DNA of 64,000 bases, taken from the NCBI GenBank assembly GCA_948144175.1, contig CANXME010002303.1, positions 186,001 through 250,000 on the forward strand, in the 5' to 3' direction. A program made the position numbers and the translations under genes. Source of the DNA: Closterium sp. NIES-65. Lineage: Eukaryota; Streptophyta; Zygnematophyceae; Desmidiales; Closteriaceae. This document shows positions 40,301 through 50,354 of this stretch, in pieces. Numbering within the stretch: position 1 is the stretch's first letter; every line of letters begins with the position of its first letter. Below the pieces are notes generated by a model, which had not been told where the DNA came from, searched no databases, and was given only the letters and a program-made list of their open reading frames with translations.

Positions 40301-42905
40301 GGTAGGGGAAGAGGCGGTAGTAGGGGACCGACTCGTCAAACGTGACGTCATGGGAGGACAGAACACGGCGAGAGGTGGGGTGGTAGAACTGCCACCCAGG
40401 CGCGTCAGGGGGGAACCCCAGGAAGACGCAAGGAGCAGCACGAGGGGACAGCTTGTCCGCAGACAAGTCGCGGACAAACGCCCAAGATCCCCAGACCCGG
40501 AACGCCGACGCATCGCCAACCTTCCCCGTCCACAGCAAGGCTGGGAAGGTCTCCGACCTTGAGACCCTGGGGTGTAGGTTGATCTGATGCGCCGCGTACC
40601 ACACCGCAAACGGCCACAGAAAATGGGGAGCAGCCGCATGCATCATAGATGTACGAGCGAGGTCCATAACCATGCCAATGCGGCGCTCAACAATCTAATT
40701 TTGCTGCGGGGAGTCCGGAAGCGTGAAGGTCTGACAGATTCCTCGTGCGCGAGAGTAGGCTCTTAGAAGGCCAGAAGAAAACTCTCCGCCTCTGTCCGAG
40801 TGTAGACGTAGAACAGGAAAGTCTGAGCGAAAGCTCTGCCTGAGCTGGAGACGAGCTGCGCGGATCCAGTCGATCAGCACCTCAGTGACATCATCCTTGC
40901 TGCGCAAGGGGAAGACTGCGGTGTAACGCGAGTAGTCGTCAACAAGGAGCAGGAAGTAGCGCTCGTGACCCTGTCCACGGACGCGGGCTGGGCCCCACAC
41001 GTCCATGTGAAGCGTCTGCAACGGGGCCTTTGTCGGAGGAAACTGGGAGGAGTGAGGGGCAGCCCGCTGGCGCCCCTCAACATAGGGGACACAGGTAGGG
41101 CCAGGGCCCTGAGGAAGGGGAGGTAGGGACCGAGGGAGACCAGAAACAAGAAGACGGGAGGCCATGCCTCTGAGCCAAAGCAGAGAGGGGTGACCAAGGC
41201 GGTGGTGCGAGAGGAGAGTCTCGTGAGACAGGAGACGACACGAACAGGGGGCAGACTCAGGACCAGACCTGGACGCTGCAGCAAACACCTGACCCGACGC
41301 AGCGACCCTACCAGACTCAACAACTGGAGGAGACGCAGTGGTCAGTGTGTACAGGCTCGACCCCGGCTGACGGGTAAACGTAGCCACGTGTCGGCCTGTG
41401 CTAGCCTCTGTGTAGTGCGTCACCCGCTGACGCGCAGGAGTGAACTGGTGTACTCCCCCATCCTGTAGGTCAGCACCACTCACCAGGTTTGTAGAGAACG
41501 AGGGGACGTAGAGACCAGACAGGGTGCCAGAGGGAGCCGTCGGACATGGGAGGACTGTGGAGAAGTGAGACAGAACAGGACCCCCAGAGGGGTCAGCGAG
41601 AGACACCGCAACCGGCCGACTAAGCGGCGTAAGTGTGGTGCGGTCTCGAAAGAAGGAGCGAGAAGCCCCAGAGTCAAGGGTGAAGGTGAGGGAGGCCGAA
41701 GCCGACGTAGTACCTGAGAGCGCAGACTCACCAGTACGTTAGGACGCAGACGCACTAGCACCTAGAGCAGCACCGTCGCAAGCACCTAGGGCAGCCGCCT
41801 CATCAGTACCTAGAGCAGCAGTCTCAATGCCCGGATCGGGCGGGAAACACCGGTAACAGCCAACCTCATCTCTAATAGACACAGCATACATGGCAGAAAG
41901 AATAGCATTAAAATCAAGATCATAGATGGTTACACCCGCCCTAAACAGCTCGCCCCAGCGAGGGATCTCTGTGGCCTCCGGGAACTGGTGACGCCACGCG
42001 TTCGTCAGGCGGCCAAAGCAGCGCTGAGTGGGGTGCGCACCCCCACACTGCTCACCCGCACGGTCGCCGGTGCGCAGGACGTAGGTGCACGGACCAAAAC
42101 CCCCACCCCGCTGGCGTGTAGTGTACCACTCACGGAGCTGCTGAGGGGACATGGTCTCACGACCGCGCTGCTGCTACTGGCGCGGACCACCACCGGAGCC
42201 ACTCCTCTGCGTACACCTGCAACCAGCTCCACCGCCACCCCCGCCGCCTCCGCCGCCTCCGCCGCCGCCGCTACTACCGCCGCCTCCGCCGCCTCCTCCA
42301 CCGCCGCCACCTCCGCCACCTCCGCTCCCACCGCCACCGCCGCCGCCGCCTCCGTCTCCACTGCCGCCACCGACACCTCCACCCCCACCACCACTCCCAC
42401 CGCCACCCCCACTCCCCCCGCCGCCTCCACCTCCACCTCCACCGCCCCCGCTCGCCCCTCCAGTGCCCCTCCCCCCCTTGCCCTTGCCAGAGCGGCATCT
42501 CCCGCTAGGGGCAGACGCCGCACCGACCGACTCAAGACCAAGGAGGTCGGCCGCAGCAGCAGAGGCAACAGAGGGCAGAAGGGGGGAGGGGGAACACCCC
42601 TCAAAGATGGGGGTGCGCGGGTCACCACGAGAGGCCCCTACAGCGACTATGCTCTTCTCGGCCGCTAGGAGGGACTTCTCGAGGAGGTCAACAGTGAGAG
42701 TGGTGGGACAGACTGAGAGGAAGTGGTCCCTAACTACGCGAAGGGAGTCAGGGAGGCGAGTGACTAAGTATTAGAGAGTGATGTACATGGGGGGGGGGTT
42801 CTTGGCGCAGAAGTCAGCAGGAAGCGCAGCATGGTAGCGAGTGTCACTAGTGCGGAGGTGCGTAATGAGGTCAGCGACTGTGGGAAAGGCAGCAAGGTCA
42901 GGGGG
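37326..42905 (-). pseudogene. gag-pol of element 3, multiply broken
   Basis: Collinear with the intact polyprotein: RNase H pieces at 37326-37943, reverse transcriptase 37959-38927, linker and integrase end 38931-40673, integrase and pre-integrase 40695-41606, Cys/His finger 41739-42152, then gag in other frames to 42905. Breaks include GAG-to-TAG at about 37956 and a stop replacing Gly in the QQNGIAE motif near 40695. The first ~130 codons of gag are absent; homology jumps to leader repeats at 42906. Confidence 0.88.
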
Positions 42906-43140
42906 TCGCAAGGGGGGGCGACGAGGCTGGGGTCGTAAGGGGGGGCGACGGGGCCGGGGTCGCAGGTAGGGCGACGGGGCCGGGGCGCAGGTAGGGCGAC
43001 GGGGCCGGGGTGCAGGTAGGGCGACGGGGCCGGGGCCGTAGGTAGGGCGACGGGGTCGCTAGGGTGACGAATCAGGGGCCACTAAGGCGGCTCGACGAAG
43101 TCAGAGAGGGGAGCGCGACTCAGGCGGAGCGCGCTCCGGG
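42906..43140 (-). repeat. Minisatellite leader of element 3
   Basis: Repeats of about 20-25 bp of GTCGCAAGGGGGGGCGACG and GGTAGGGCGACGGGGCCGG type, joined directly to truncated gag. Confidence 0.8.
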
Positions 43141-43208
43141 CAGGAAAAAAAAGTTTCGACTTGGTGGGCCCTAGGCACAGTTCCCACGAGGGAACCTGCT
43201 CGATACCA

Positions 43209-43340
43209 TGAGAAGATTGAAACGAGAATGGGATGAACTATGAATGAACTGAGTACAAGTACTAACCCTAATTGGGTTGTACCCCTTATGGGCTACCCCA
43301 CTATAGCCTACAAAATAAGCACAAGCTATATGTTATGACA
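43209..43340 (-). repeat. 5' LTR of element 3
   Basis: 132 bp, TGAGAAGATTG to TTATGACA, then the CTTCG target copy and the resumed recombinase exon. Confidence 0.93.
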
Positions 43341-45337
43341 CTTCGCCCTCTTCGACAAGGACAAGACCAAGTTGCCGTATGCGACTCATGCCAAATGGGT
43401 TACCTGGGCGATGAAAAGCGCGGAGTGGATCCTATCGAAAGTCACACATATCTTTCGACGGTTTGCGGCACAGATCCTCGCCGACAAAAACTGTGAACTC
43501 GACAACATCGCGCAGCTGGGTCAATGGGACATGAATGAGATGCGCAGGTCATACGTCACAGGCATCCCGCGCGGGGCCATCCAGCTGCAAGCGGGTTTCA
43601 CGACGGAACCGGGTGACTATTACCTTGGAAGATCGAAGAGCGAAGTACCCACGAAGGTCCTGAAGGCTATCGAGGAGCACATATTTCCAAAGGCGGAGCA
43701 GTGGCTCGACGAGGTATGGATGCGTCGAGCGCTTAGCGTGATCATCGAATGCAAGTTTTGCCCGTCTATCTCTCAATGTCACCACATTTGTTCTTGTTCA
43801 GGCGATGGAATGGAATACCGAGCAGGACATGGAGCATATGTTCTTCGCAGCGAAAAGTTTCTTGAAGGTCCTGCAAGCCGCCCGAATGCCCATCGCCGAG
43901 GATCTTGCGATGTACTACGTCCATTGTGACGACCACCCCTTTGACGGAGTGACTGTTTGCGACTGTGAGCGTCACCCTTATGCACAGATGTTCGGTTTGT
44001 GCAAGGACATGGATTTCCAAAAATGGGCGCTTGACGTGTACCTGCTCGACAATTACGGCATCAAGATGCGCACCAACCCCACGCTGTCGAGAGCTTAGGT
44101 AAGATGGCCCTTCTAAATCTTAATCCGAACAGATTGCATCAGCCCACTTACCTACTGCTCGTGATCTTGTGCGCAGGACGCATCCTTTCAACTCAACACC
44201 AAGCACCTCATCACGCAACTTCGGGAAGAGGTTAACTTACACAAGGAGGAGGGTGGGAAAAAAGAAATCAAGATCAAGGGCCTCGAGCAGAAGGTCGAGT
44301 CATTGGAGCGGGAGAAGGGCGCGATGCAAGCGGAGTTGGAGGCGAAGGCAGAAGCACTCGCGCTACTGCAGAAAGCATTCGACGCACTGAAGATTACCGC
44401 CGTGACAACCGCAGCTGCGAATGTGGGGGGGAGCGAGAGTGTGCCGCAAACGGCGACCGAAGAAACCACCCCGCCACCACAGCAACCCCCTCAATCAACG
44501 CCCACTCAACAGAGCAAGGGCAGCCAGCTCGACCAAGCATTCTTCGACGCAGTGGTGTGGCCATGGTGCAATTGCGAGACCGTGCGGCAGGCATGGTCGT
44601 ACTGGGACGGGCCAAGCCCGCTGAACAACGGACACAGTCTTCGACATGCTTACAGGAGGGGTTTCGCCGTCAAGTTCAGCAAGTTCACTCCGACTCCTCT
44701 CACCGTTCCCCCCGTTGCGGTGGACCAGCCAAAAGAAAAGCCACCGACCCCAAAAGCTGTCGAGTCGAAATTGCGGAAGATGGAGGTTGTCATGAGGGCC
44801 GTCGAGATGTTCAGGGTCGACGACAGCAGCGCGGCTACGTCGACGATCATTGATAAGCTTGACTCAATAGTCACGAACCACTCGATCAACATGCTGGCTG
44901 AAGGGCTCGTTCTCAAAGAGGATTCGGGGAAGCAGCTCACGAAGAAGCGCAAAGTCGAGATAGCAGAAGACAACCGGAAGGACAAAGATCGCCTCAGGAT
45001 AACGCGGGAGCTCATTCGCGTCGAGCTTCGAACCAGGAAATGGGCCGAGAACGTGTTCAAAGACAAATGGAAAGAGTTCATGAAAACATTGGGCCAGAGC
45101 CCAAGTTCGACAGGCAATCGTGATGAGGGGGGAAACTAGAGTAGGGTGTTCTTTCAAAGATTGCATGGCAGGTTCTCATTACTGACCGACCATCTCGCCT
45201 GTATGAACCTTCTGAGCATTATCGCAAACGGAAAGTCAAGATCCATGCAACATGTACATTCTGTCGATTAAACTTTGGAAACAACAAACACAACTGTCGA
45301 GAATAGCAAACACCCCCACACAAAGTGCCCGCCTAGA

Positions 45338-48300
45338 CTACTCCCCTTGCCCGCCCGTTTCCGTCTCAGCTGCATCCTCGTCGCCCTGCTTCGCCTTGCT
45401 CTTTTCTTCTGGCATAGCCAGGCTGCCATAGCCCGCATCCTCCAGCAAGCGGGCAGCAGCTCGACAGCAGCACCATTGCGTACAGACCTGTGCTGCCACG
45501 CGCAGCATCTGCAGCAGTATGGCGTCCGTCGAGCCGAGACCTTCGACAACCGACGAATACAGGTGATCGGGCCACTGCTTCGCCGGGAACGTCTTGCCGA
45601 CGTGCAAAAGTATGGACACGAGTGCGGACATGGCAGCCACACAAGCCTTCTTTGCAGTCTCCGGGGCGTAGATCGCCGCGTTTGCAGCAGCTAGGGCATC
45701 CTCCTTAATATCCTCCTTCGACAACTTCCTGCAGGCCGCCCACAAGCTTGCCACAGTTGCTGCGATGGCCATCATGTGCGGTGTCGCCGCCATGCCCTTC
45801 GGGACCGGGTAAATCAGATTCCCGTGCTTCAGGCCAAGCGTCGCGACCTTACCAATTGCCACGCACAGCGCGATTCCCCTCTCGGTTCCAGCTTTCACTT
45901 CCTTTTTTGCCGTCGCCAACAGCGACAGGTAACTGCACATCGCAAGAAATGCGTTAGTCAAGAGGCCAGCATTCGACCGACAGCACATTCACCGCAAAAC
46001 AGCAGGTTTTCGACAATTCACCAAAACAGCATGAATTCGACAGCAGAGTCTAGCAACATGACTTTGACAGGACTTACTCGTTGAAACGACATTCCCCTTA
46101 TTCTTGCGCCACGCTCCAAACGCCGGTTGGCATTTCTGCGGCCGCATCTAGGTAGACCTTCCAGTCCTCCTCATCCTGCGCCGTGTACCCTTCGTACTCC
46201 GTAAGGACAACGTCGGGGAAGTACACGCGCCAGCAGACGGCCGTACGGAACTTCTGGTCCTTCTCTGTTTCAAAAGTGCCAAGGAACCGCTTCCTCCCGC
46301 CGACGGTCTGCTCGGAAACCGGCTTCCCCTTCCGCAACCCGAAACCCGGTCCTTTGAAGGGACGTTTGCAGCCTCTCGTCTTGCCTTGGTCGTCCGGTCG
46401 AGGAGGTGGGGTGTGACCCGTGACCCTGGCCTTCTTCGCCTTTTCCTGTCAAGCAGCAACGACAATAGAGGTCTTCTCGACAGGCGCCTGACCAGGGACG
46501 CTGGCCAGCTCCACCACGTCAAGGCTCTCTGTCGCGTGTGCAGCGCGCTTCGACGACTTCGTCGCAGCCGGCTTCTTCTTGGACGTTGAAGGGGAGCCCG
46601 GATCGCTAAGGCAAACGTTGCCTAGGGACGGAGCAGCGGCGACAGGAGCAACTGGAGGGGTTGAGGAAGACGCCCAATTTCCCACAAGCCCGACAGCAAG
46701 GCCAGCACCACCGCCGTGCGCAGCTGATGCCGCTTTAGTCTTCGACAGCAACCCAGTGCTTGCTTCTCCCGCTCCTTTCCCCGCACCGCCGCCTGACGGG
46801 GTAGAGGCACCTCGCATTCCTAGGGCTCTGTTCCCGGTCGAGGCGACGTGCTCGTTCGGGGCACCACTTTTCTCCCCCGCGACCACTCCTTTCCCACCCG
46901 TTTTCCCCAGGCCTTGCAGCATGTCCCGCATCGAAGCAAACGCATCAGGTGGATCGATAGGAGCCGCTACGGAGGTCTTCGGGAGGGCCGACTGCTCGAG
47001 TACGATGACTTCCGCGACGCGCTTGGCGACGGGATGACGGCCACGCGCCGGTGGGGATCCAACCGGGCTGCTGACATGTCCTCCCACCGAAGAAGACGGA
47101 GGAACCGACCGCTCGTGACCTCGAGGCTCAGCCCCGCTGCGAACCCCTCCCAAACCCTCCTGACGCGACCTCGTCGATGGGCCCGCCGAGCGCTGAAAAC
47201 CTCTCGCCATCGCTTCGGTGAGGACTTCCAACCTGCCTGCTTCGGCTTCATGGTAGCCTTCCCTCACAATGTCCTTTAGCTCCTTCATGGTCTCGGGTAG
47301 GAGGGTGGAGCAGAACATGTCCTCCATGATGGCTTTCTCGAAACCCTTCAGCACCGCAGCAACCAGCCGCTCCTCGACCTGCTTGAGCTGCTTCTCGACG
47401 GCGTCCTCGCTCGCTTTTGTGATGGCAGCTGCCACCCCCTCGATGATCTTCCCGCTCATCTCGTCGATCTTTGCCCGCGCCCCTTCCAACAGGTTCCTCT
47501 CCGCCGTGACACCCTTCACAGCCTCGGCGCACTGCGACAGTGTGCTCTTCGACGATTCTGAAATCGTATTCCACGCCGTCCGAAAATCCGCAGCAAGCCT
47601 GTTGATTACTCTGGCTTGCTCAGTGTGTTTCGCAAAGACATCGGCGACGAGCTGCTTTTGCGATGCCTCGACCTTCTCGACCCTCTGTAGTAGCTTGACG
47701 ACCTGGCCTCCGGGTGCAATGTTCGCCGTCGATTGGCCTGCCGTCGAAGGCCACCCGGTCGAAGGGCCCGCCTGTCCGCTGCCACTGGCCGTGCGGTGAC
47801 TCCTTGTTACGGCGACCTCTCGCTCATCTCCTCAACGATACTCCTCAGCACCCTCCCCGTCCTCCTGCTCCTGCCCTCCCGACCCACCCATCCGCGCAGC
47901 CGCAACCCTAAACTCCTGCTGCAGCACTCTTGCCCCACCCTCCTGTGCAGCCGCCACACCCTCCTGCTACTGCCTTCCTGCCCCGCCCTCCTGCGCAGCC
48001 GCCTCGCCCACCACCTGCTGCTGCCCTCCGACCCCACCCTCCTGCGCAGCCGCTCCGCCCTCCTGCTCCTCGACAGCCTTAGTTTCCCCTGTCGCCTGCT
48101 ACTCAATAAGCTCTACTCGCTCATCCACCCGCTCCCCGAGCGCCACTCCGTGCTCCCCCGTACGCTCCGTTCTATGTACGGCGCCCTCGCCGTCGTCCTC
48201 GACCGACTCATCGCTCGAGCTCGAGCCGGAGCTCGATCCCGAGCTCGAGTCCTCGTCCTAGTTCGCATCGCCGCCCGGGCCGCTCGCCCCATGCTGAGCC

Positions 48301-49589
48301 TGCCTCGATGTATCCTCCTCGATCTCCTCCTCCTCCTCGATCTCCTCCTCCTCCTCGACGCTGTACTCAATCACGACGCGTCCCGTCTTCTCGCCTCCTC
48401 CCTCGTGGTCGGCACCCCCTCCCACACCTGCTCCCTCAGCGAGCTAGTCGATCTTTCTCAAAAACAGCTCGACCATGAACAACGGAAGCACACCCGGGCC
48501 AGGTTTCGTTCTCTCTAGATGCACGAGTTCGCCCTTTCGAGGCTGTAGGATGAAGTCGTCCCATTTCGACAGAATCCGGCGCACCCCATGCACGACACGA
48601 GCTGCCGAGCCGTTTTGATAGGGGCTCGACAAGGCCGTCGTCGTCTGCGACGGGTACAAAACATACGTAAGCGACAAAACACATGCTCGACAAAAACGCT
48701 GGTGGTCTAAGGAGAGCTTACCAGATGGTCGAAATCCTCGTTCAACTCCAGTCGAAGGTCCATCACGTTCAACACTTCTTGGTCGTCCTCGGTTAGAGCC
48801 TGGTGGGTCATCGCGTACTCGGCGCGAAGCTGCTTCTTCATCCACCTGCGACGCAGCGGATAGAAGAGTAAGATTGTCGAGAACAGCAGCTCGACAGCAG
48901 GGTGGCAAAGCTGTCACTCACACGAAAACTTCTTGCGCCAGAGAAGATTGGTGGTTCATATCGGGAAACTTGTCTTTCGAATCGAAGTGCATCATTCGAG
49001 TTCGAGTGCCACGGTGCCTCGGAGCCAGCAGATCGTCGGGGCGCGATACCACAAACAGGCTCGAGTGGGAGAACGGAGGCACACTCAGTCTGCATGCAGA
49101 GCCAATGCACGTGAGAACGGGTTCAGGGCTAAAGACGGAGCACGCAAGGCGACGGGAGAGTGTCGGACTCACGGTGTCCGCAGCAGAACGAAAACCACTT
49201 GCTTGTCGAGGAGGCCGTCGAGGTGGTTGTTCGCAAAAGCGACCGGGGTGGGACGGGCCATCTCTTCACGCGCACGCGCCGGAGTCACGATCGACACCTT
49301 GGGGAGCTGCTCGACGGACAGCAGCTCATGACAGAACAGGCTGCACGGAAAGCTAAGGCAACGTCAGCGATAGGTAAACCGAAACATGGCAAACCGAAAA
49401 TGTTCGACACGACACATACACGACGCCCGCGACCATCATGCTCTCGTCGAGCTCCCCTTTCGGTGCCTCTCTAATCGCATTCAGCTGGTCCTCGTACAAC
49501 TCCACCTCGACCCCGCCTGCACTAAGGATGAGGCCGCGTCGAACCGTCGCCTCGTTCATGACGGGTACGGAGGCGGGGCCCGTAGCCAT
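45338..49589 (-). pseudogene. Large protein with Ulp1-like (C48) N-terminal domain, partner gene of the recombinase
   Basis: Minus-strand exons 49589-49420, 49340-49173, 49089-48922, 48845-48722, 48644-46078, 45932-45338; all GT-AG, phases fit, 1,264 codons. The first 280 residues resemble a Ulp1 peptidase: GELDESMM (start of fold), FSHSSLFVV (His), MMHFDS (Asp), PYQNGSAARV (Gln loop). The expected Cys after the QNG loop is Ala and the Trp after His is Ser, so catalysis is doubtful. Then an acidic Glu/Asp/Ser tract, Gln/Gly repeats, coiled coil (about 47700-47230), Ser/Pro-rich region, a C-terminal RFLGTFETEKDQKFRTA segment, and an Ala-rich helical exon. In-frame stops: TAG at 48444, 48258, 48099 and 47967, TGA at 47832 and 46449, TAA at 46098. 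Convergent with the recombinase gene, tails about 70-200 bp apart. Confidence 0.62.
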
Positions 49590-49687
49590 GTCAGGCCTAG
49601 CAGTGGAGAGGGCGGGCGCGCAGGGGAGTTGGGAACTAGCAGGGACTAGGAAGTAGGGAAGTAAGAATCGGAAACAGCAACAAAATG
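49590..49687 (-). other. Upstream region of the Ulp1-like gene, cut by element 4
   Basis: 98 bp between the ATG (49589) and the insertion point. Continues, without element 4, at 63499. No promoter motif assigned. Confidence 0.5.
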
Positions 49688-49820
49688 TGTCAAACATTAT
49701 ATATGTTGTGTTAGTTTAGGCTACAATGGGTAAGCCTATAGCGGGTACACAATTCTAGGGTTAGGTACTTGTACTCATTTCACTGCTAGTTCATTTCATT
49801 CCTGTTCAGTGATTCCAACA
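49688..49820 (+). repeat. 5' LTR of element 4
   Basis: 133 bp, TGTCAAACATTAT to GATTCCAACA. Confidence 0.94.
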
Positions 49821-50005
49821 TGGTATAAAGCATGTCCTTCCTAGGACCGAAATTTTCTAAGGGCCCACCACTACGTAACTACCTACCTACCTACCTACCT
49901 GTGCCCTAGGGCGCCTCGGCGTGTCACGCCCCTAGAGGCCCCTCTTGACGGCCCCGCGCTAGCCCTGTTCAGGCCCCGTCGGCCCCACGCCCGCTCTCCC
50001 TAGCG

Positions 50006-50137
50006 TGAGAAGAAGCGAACGAGAATGAATGGACTATGAATGAAGTGAGTACAAATATGAAACCCTAATTGGGTTGTACCCCCTATGGGATACCCCACTA
50101 TAGCCTACACAAATAAGTAAGCTATAATGTTCTGACA
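50006..50137 (-). repeat. 3' LTR of element 5
   Basis: 132 bp, TGAGAAGAAGCG to TTCTGACA. Confidence 0.94.
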
Positions 50138-50354
50138 CACCCCCATAGGCAAAGTGGGGGAGAACAAGGGGTCACAAGACCAGTCAAGCAAAGCAAAGCA
50201 AAGCAAAGCTCACGGTGGATCACAAAGTCACCACACATTCCGAGCGCAAGGTCAAGGGCCACAAGGCCAGTTCGCATGCAAGATCATATATAGAGATATA
50301 CAAGAGTCAAGCAAGCAAGAGCAAGAGTATATATAGGTCAAGGTACAAGCAAGA

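Larger units (their letters stand above)
36936..43340 (-). mobile_element. Ty1/copia element 3, degenerate, inserted in the recombinase exon
   Basis: 132-bp LTRs at 36936-37067 and 43209-43340 (about six differences), target-site duplication CTTCG (36931-36935 and 43341-43345), polypurine tract GCCTATGGGGGTG beside the 3' LTR and PBS TGGTATCGAGCAGG beside the 5' LTR, hairpin 43180-43195. Total 6,405 bp. The gag start is missing and pol carries several stops, so it is not autonomous. Confidence 0.95.
35067..45139 (+). pseudogene. Crypton/Ndc10-type tyrosine recombinase gene, interrupted
   Basis: Exons 35067-36337, 36424-36935 continued at 43346-43713, 43802-44098, 44177-45139; GT-AG and phase-consistent, about 1,136 codons. 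The first 200 residues are Thr/Pro/Ser-rich. Residues 440-720 show the Crypton/Ndc10_II recombinase pattern: GISIRKIRYCNM (catalytic Arg region), SKTIKDNKLG (Lys), RHMDFWQCGFRAVF, THIFRRF (HxxR), LGQWDMNEMRRSYVTGIP (W and candidate catalytic Tyr), then AGF and HIFPKAEQW. Exon 4 is a coiled coil. Defects: TGA 35169-35171, TAG 35673-35675, TAG 44096-44098 at a splice donor, and a copia insertion at 36936-43340. Removing that insertion restores frame exactly. A further in-frame extension reaches TAA at 45269. Integrates or excises DNA by site-specific recombination in related elements. Confidence 0.72.

Noticed and set aside
42151-42774. Plus-strand poly-Pro and Ala/Thr-rich ORFs opposite gag (also at 357, 10929, 55083, 55318)
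   Set aside because: Antisense shadows of the poly-Gly gag tract; no independent support.
44303-45139. Separate small gene encoding a coiled-coil protein
   Set aside because: It is in phase with, and spliced to, the upstream recombinase exons through a GCAG acceptor at 44176.
45338-45988. Independent minus-strand gene starting MCCRSNAG
   Set aside because: A GTAAGT donor at 46077 and TGCAG acceptor at 45933 join it in frame to the Ulp1-like gene.
47733-48518. Plus-strand 261-codon ORF rich in Leu and Arg
   Set aside because: Antisense to the acidic, Gln-rich part of the Ulp1-like gene; no domain.
35067-49589. Alternative genetic code with TAG (and TGA) read as Gln/Arg
   Set aside because: Neighbouring genes end in TGA and TAA normally, the intact gag-pol has no internal TAG, and one premature stop is TAA. 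Point-mutation decay explains all of them.
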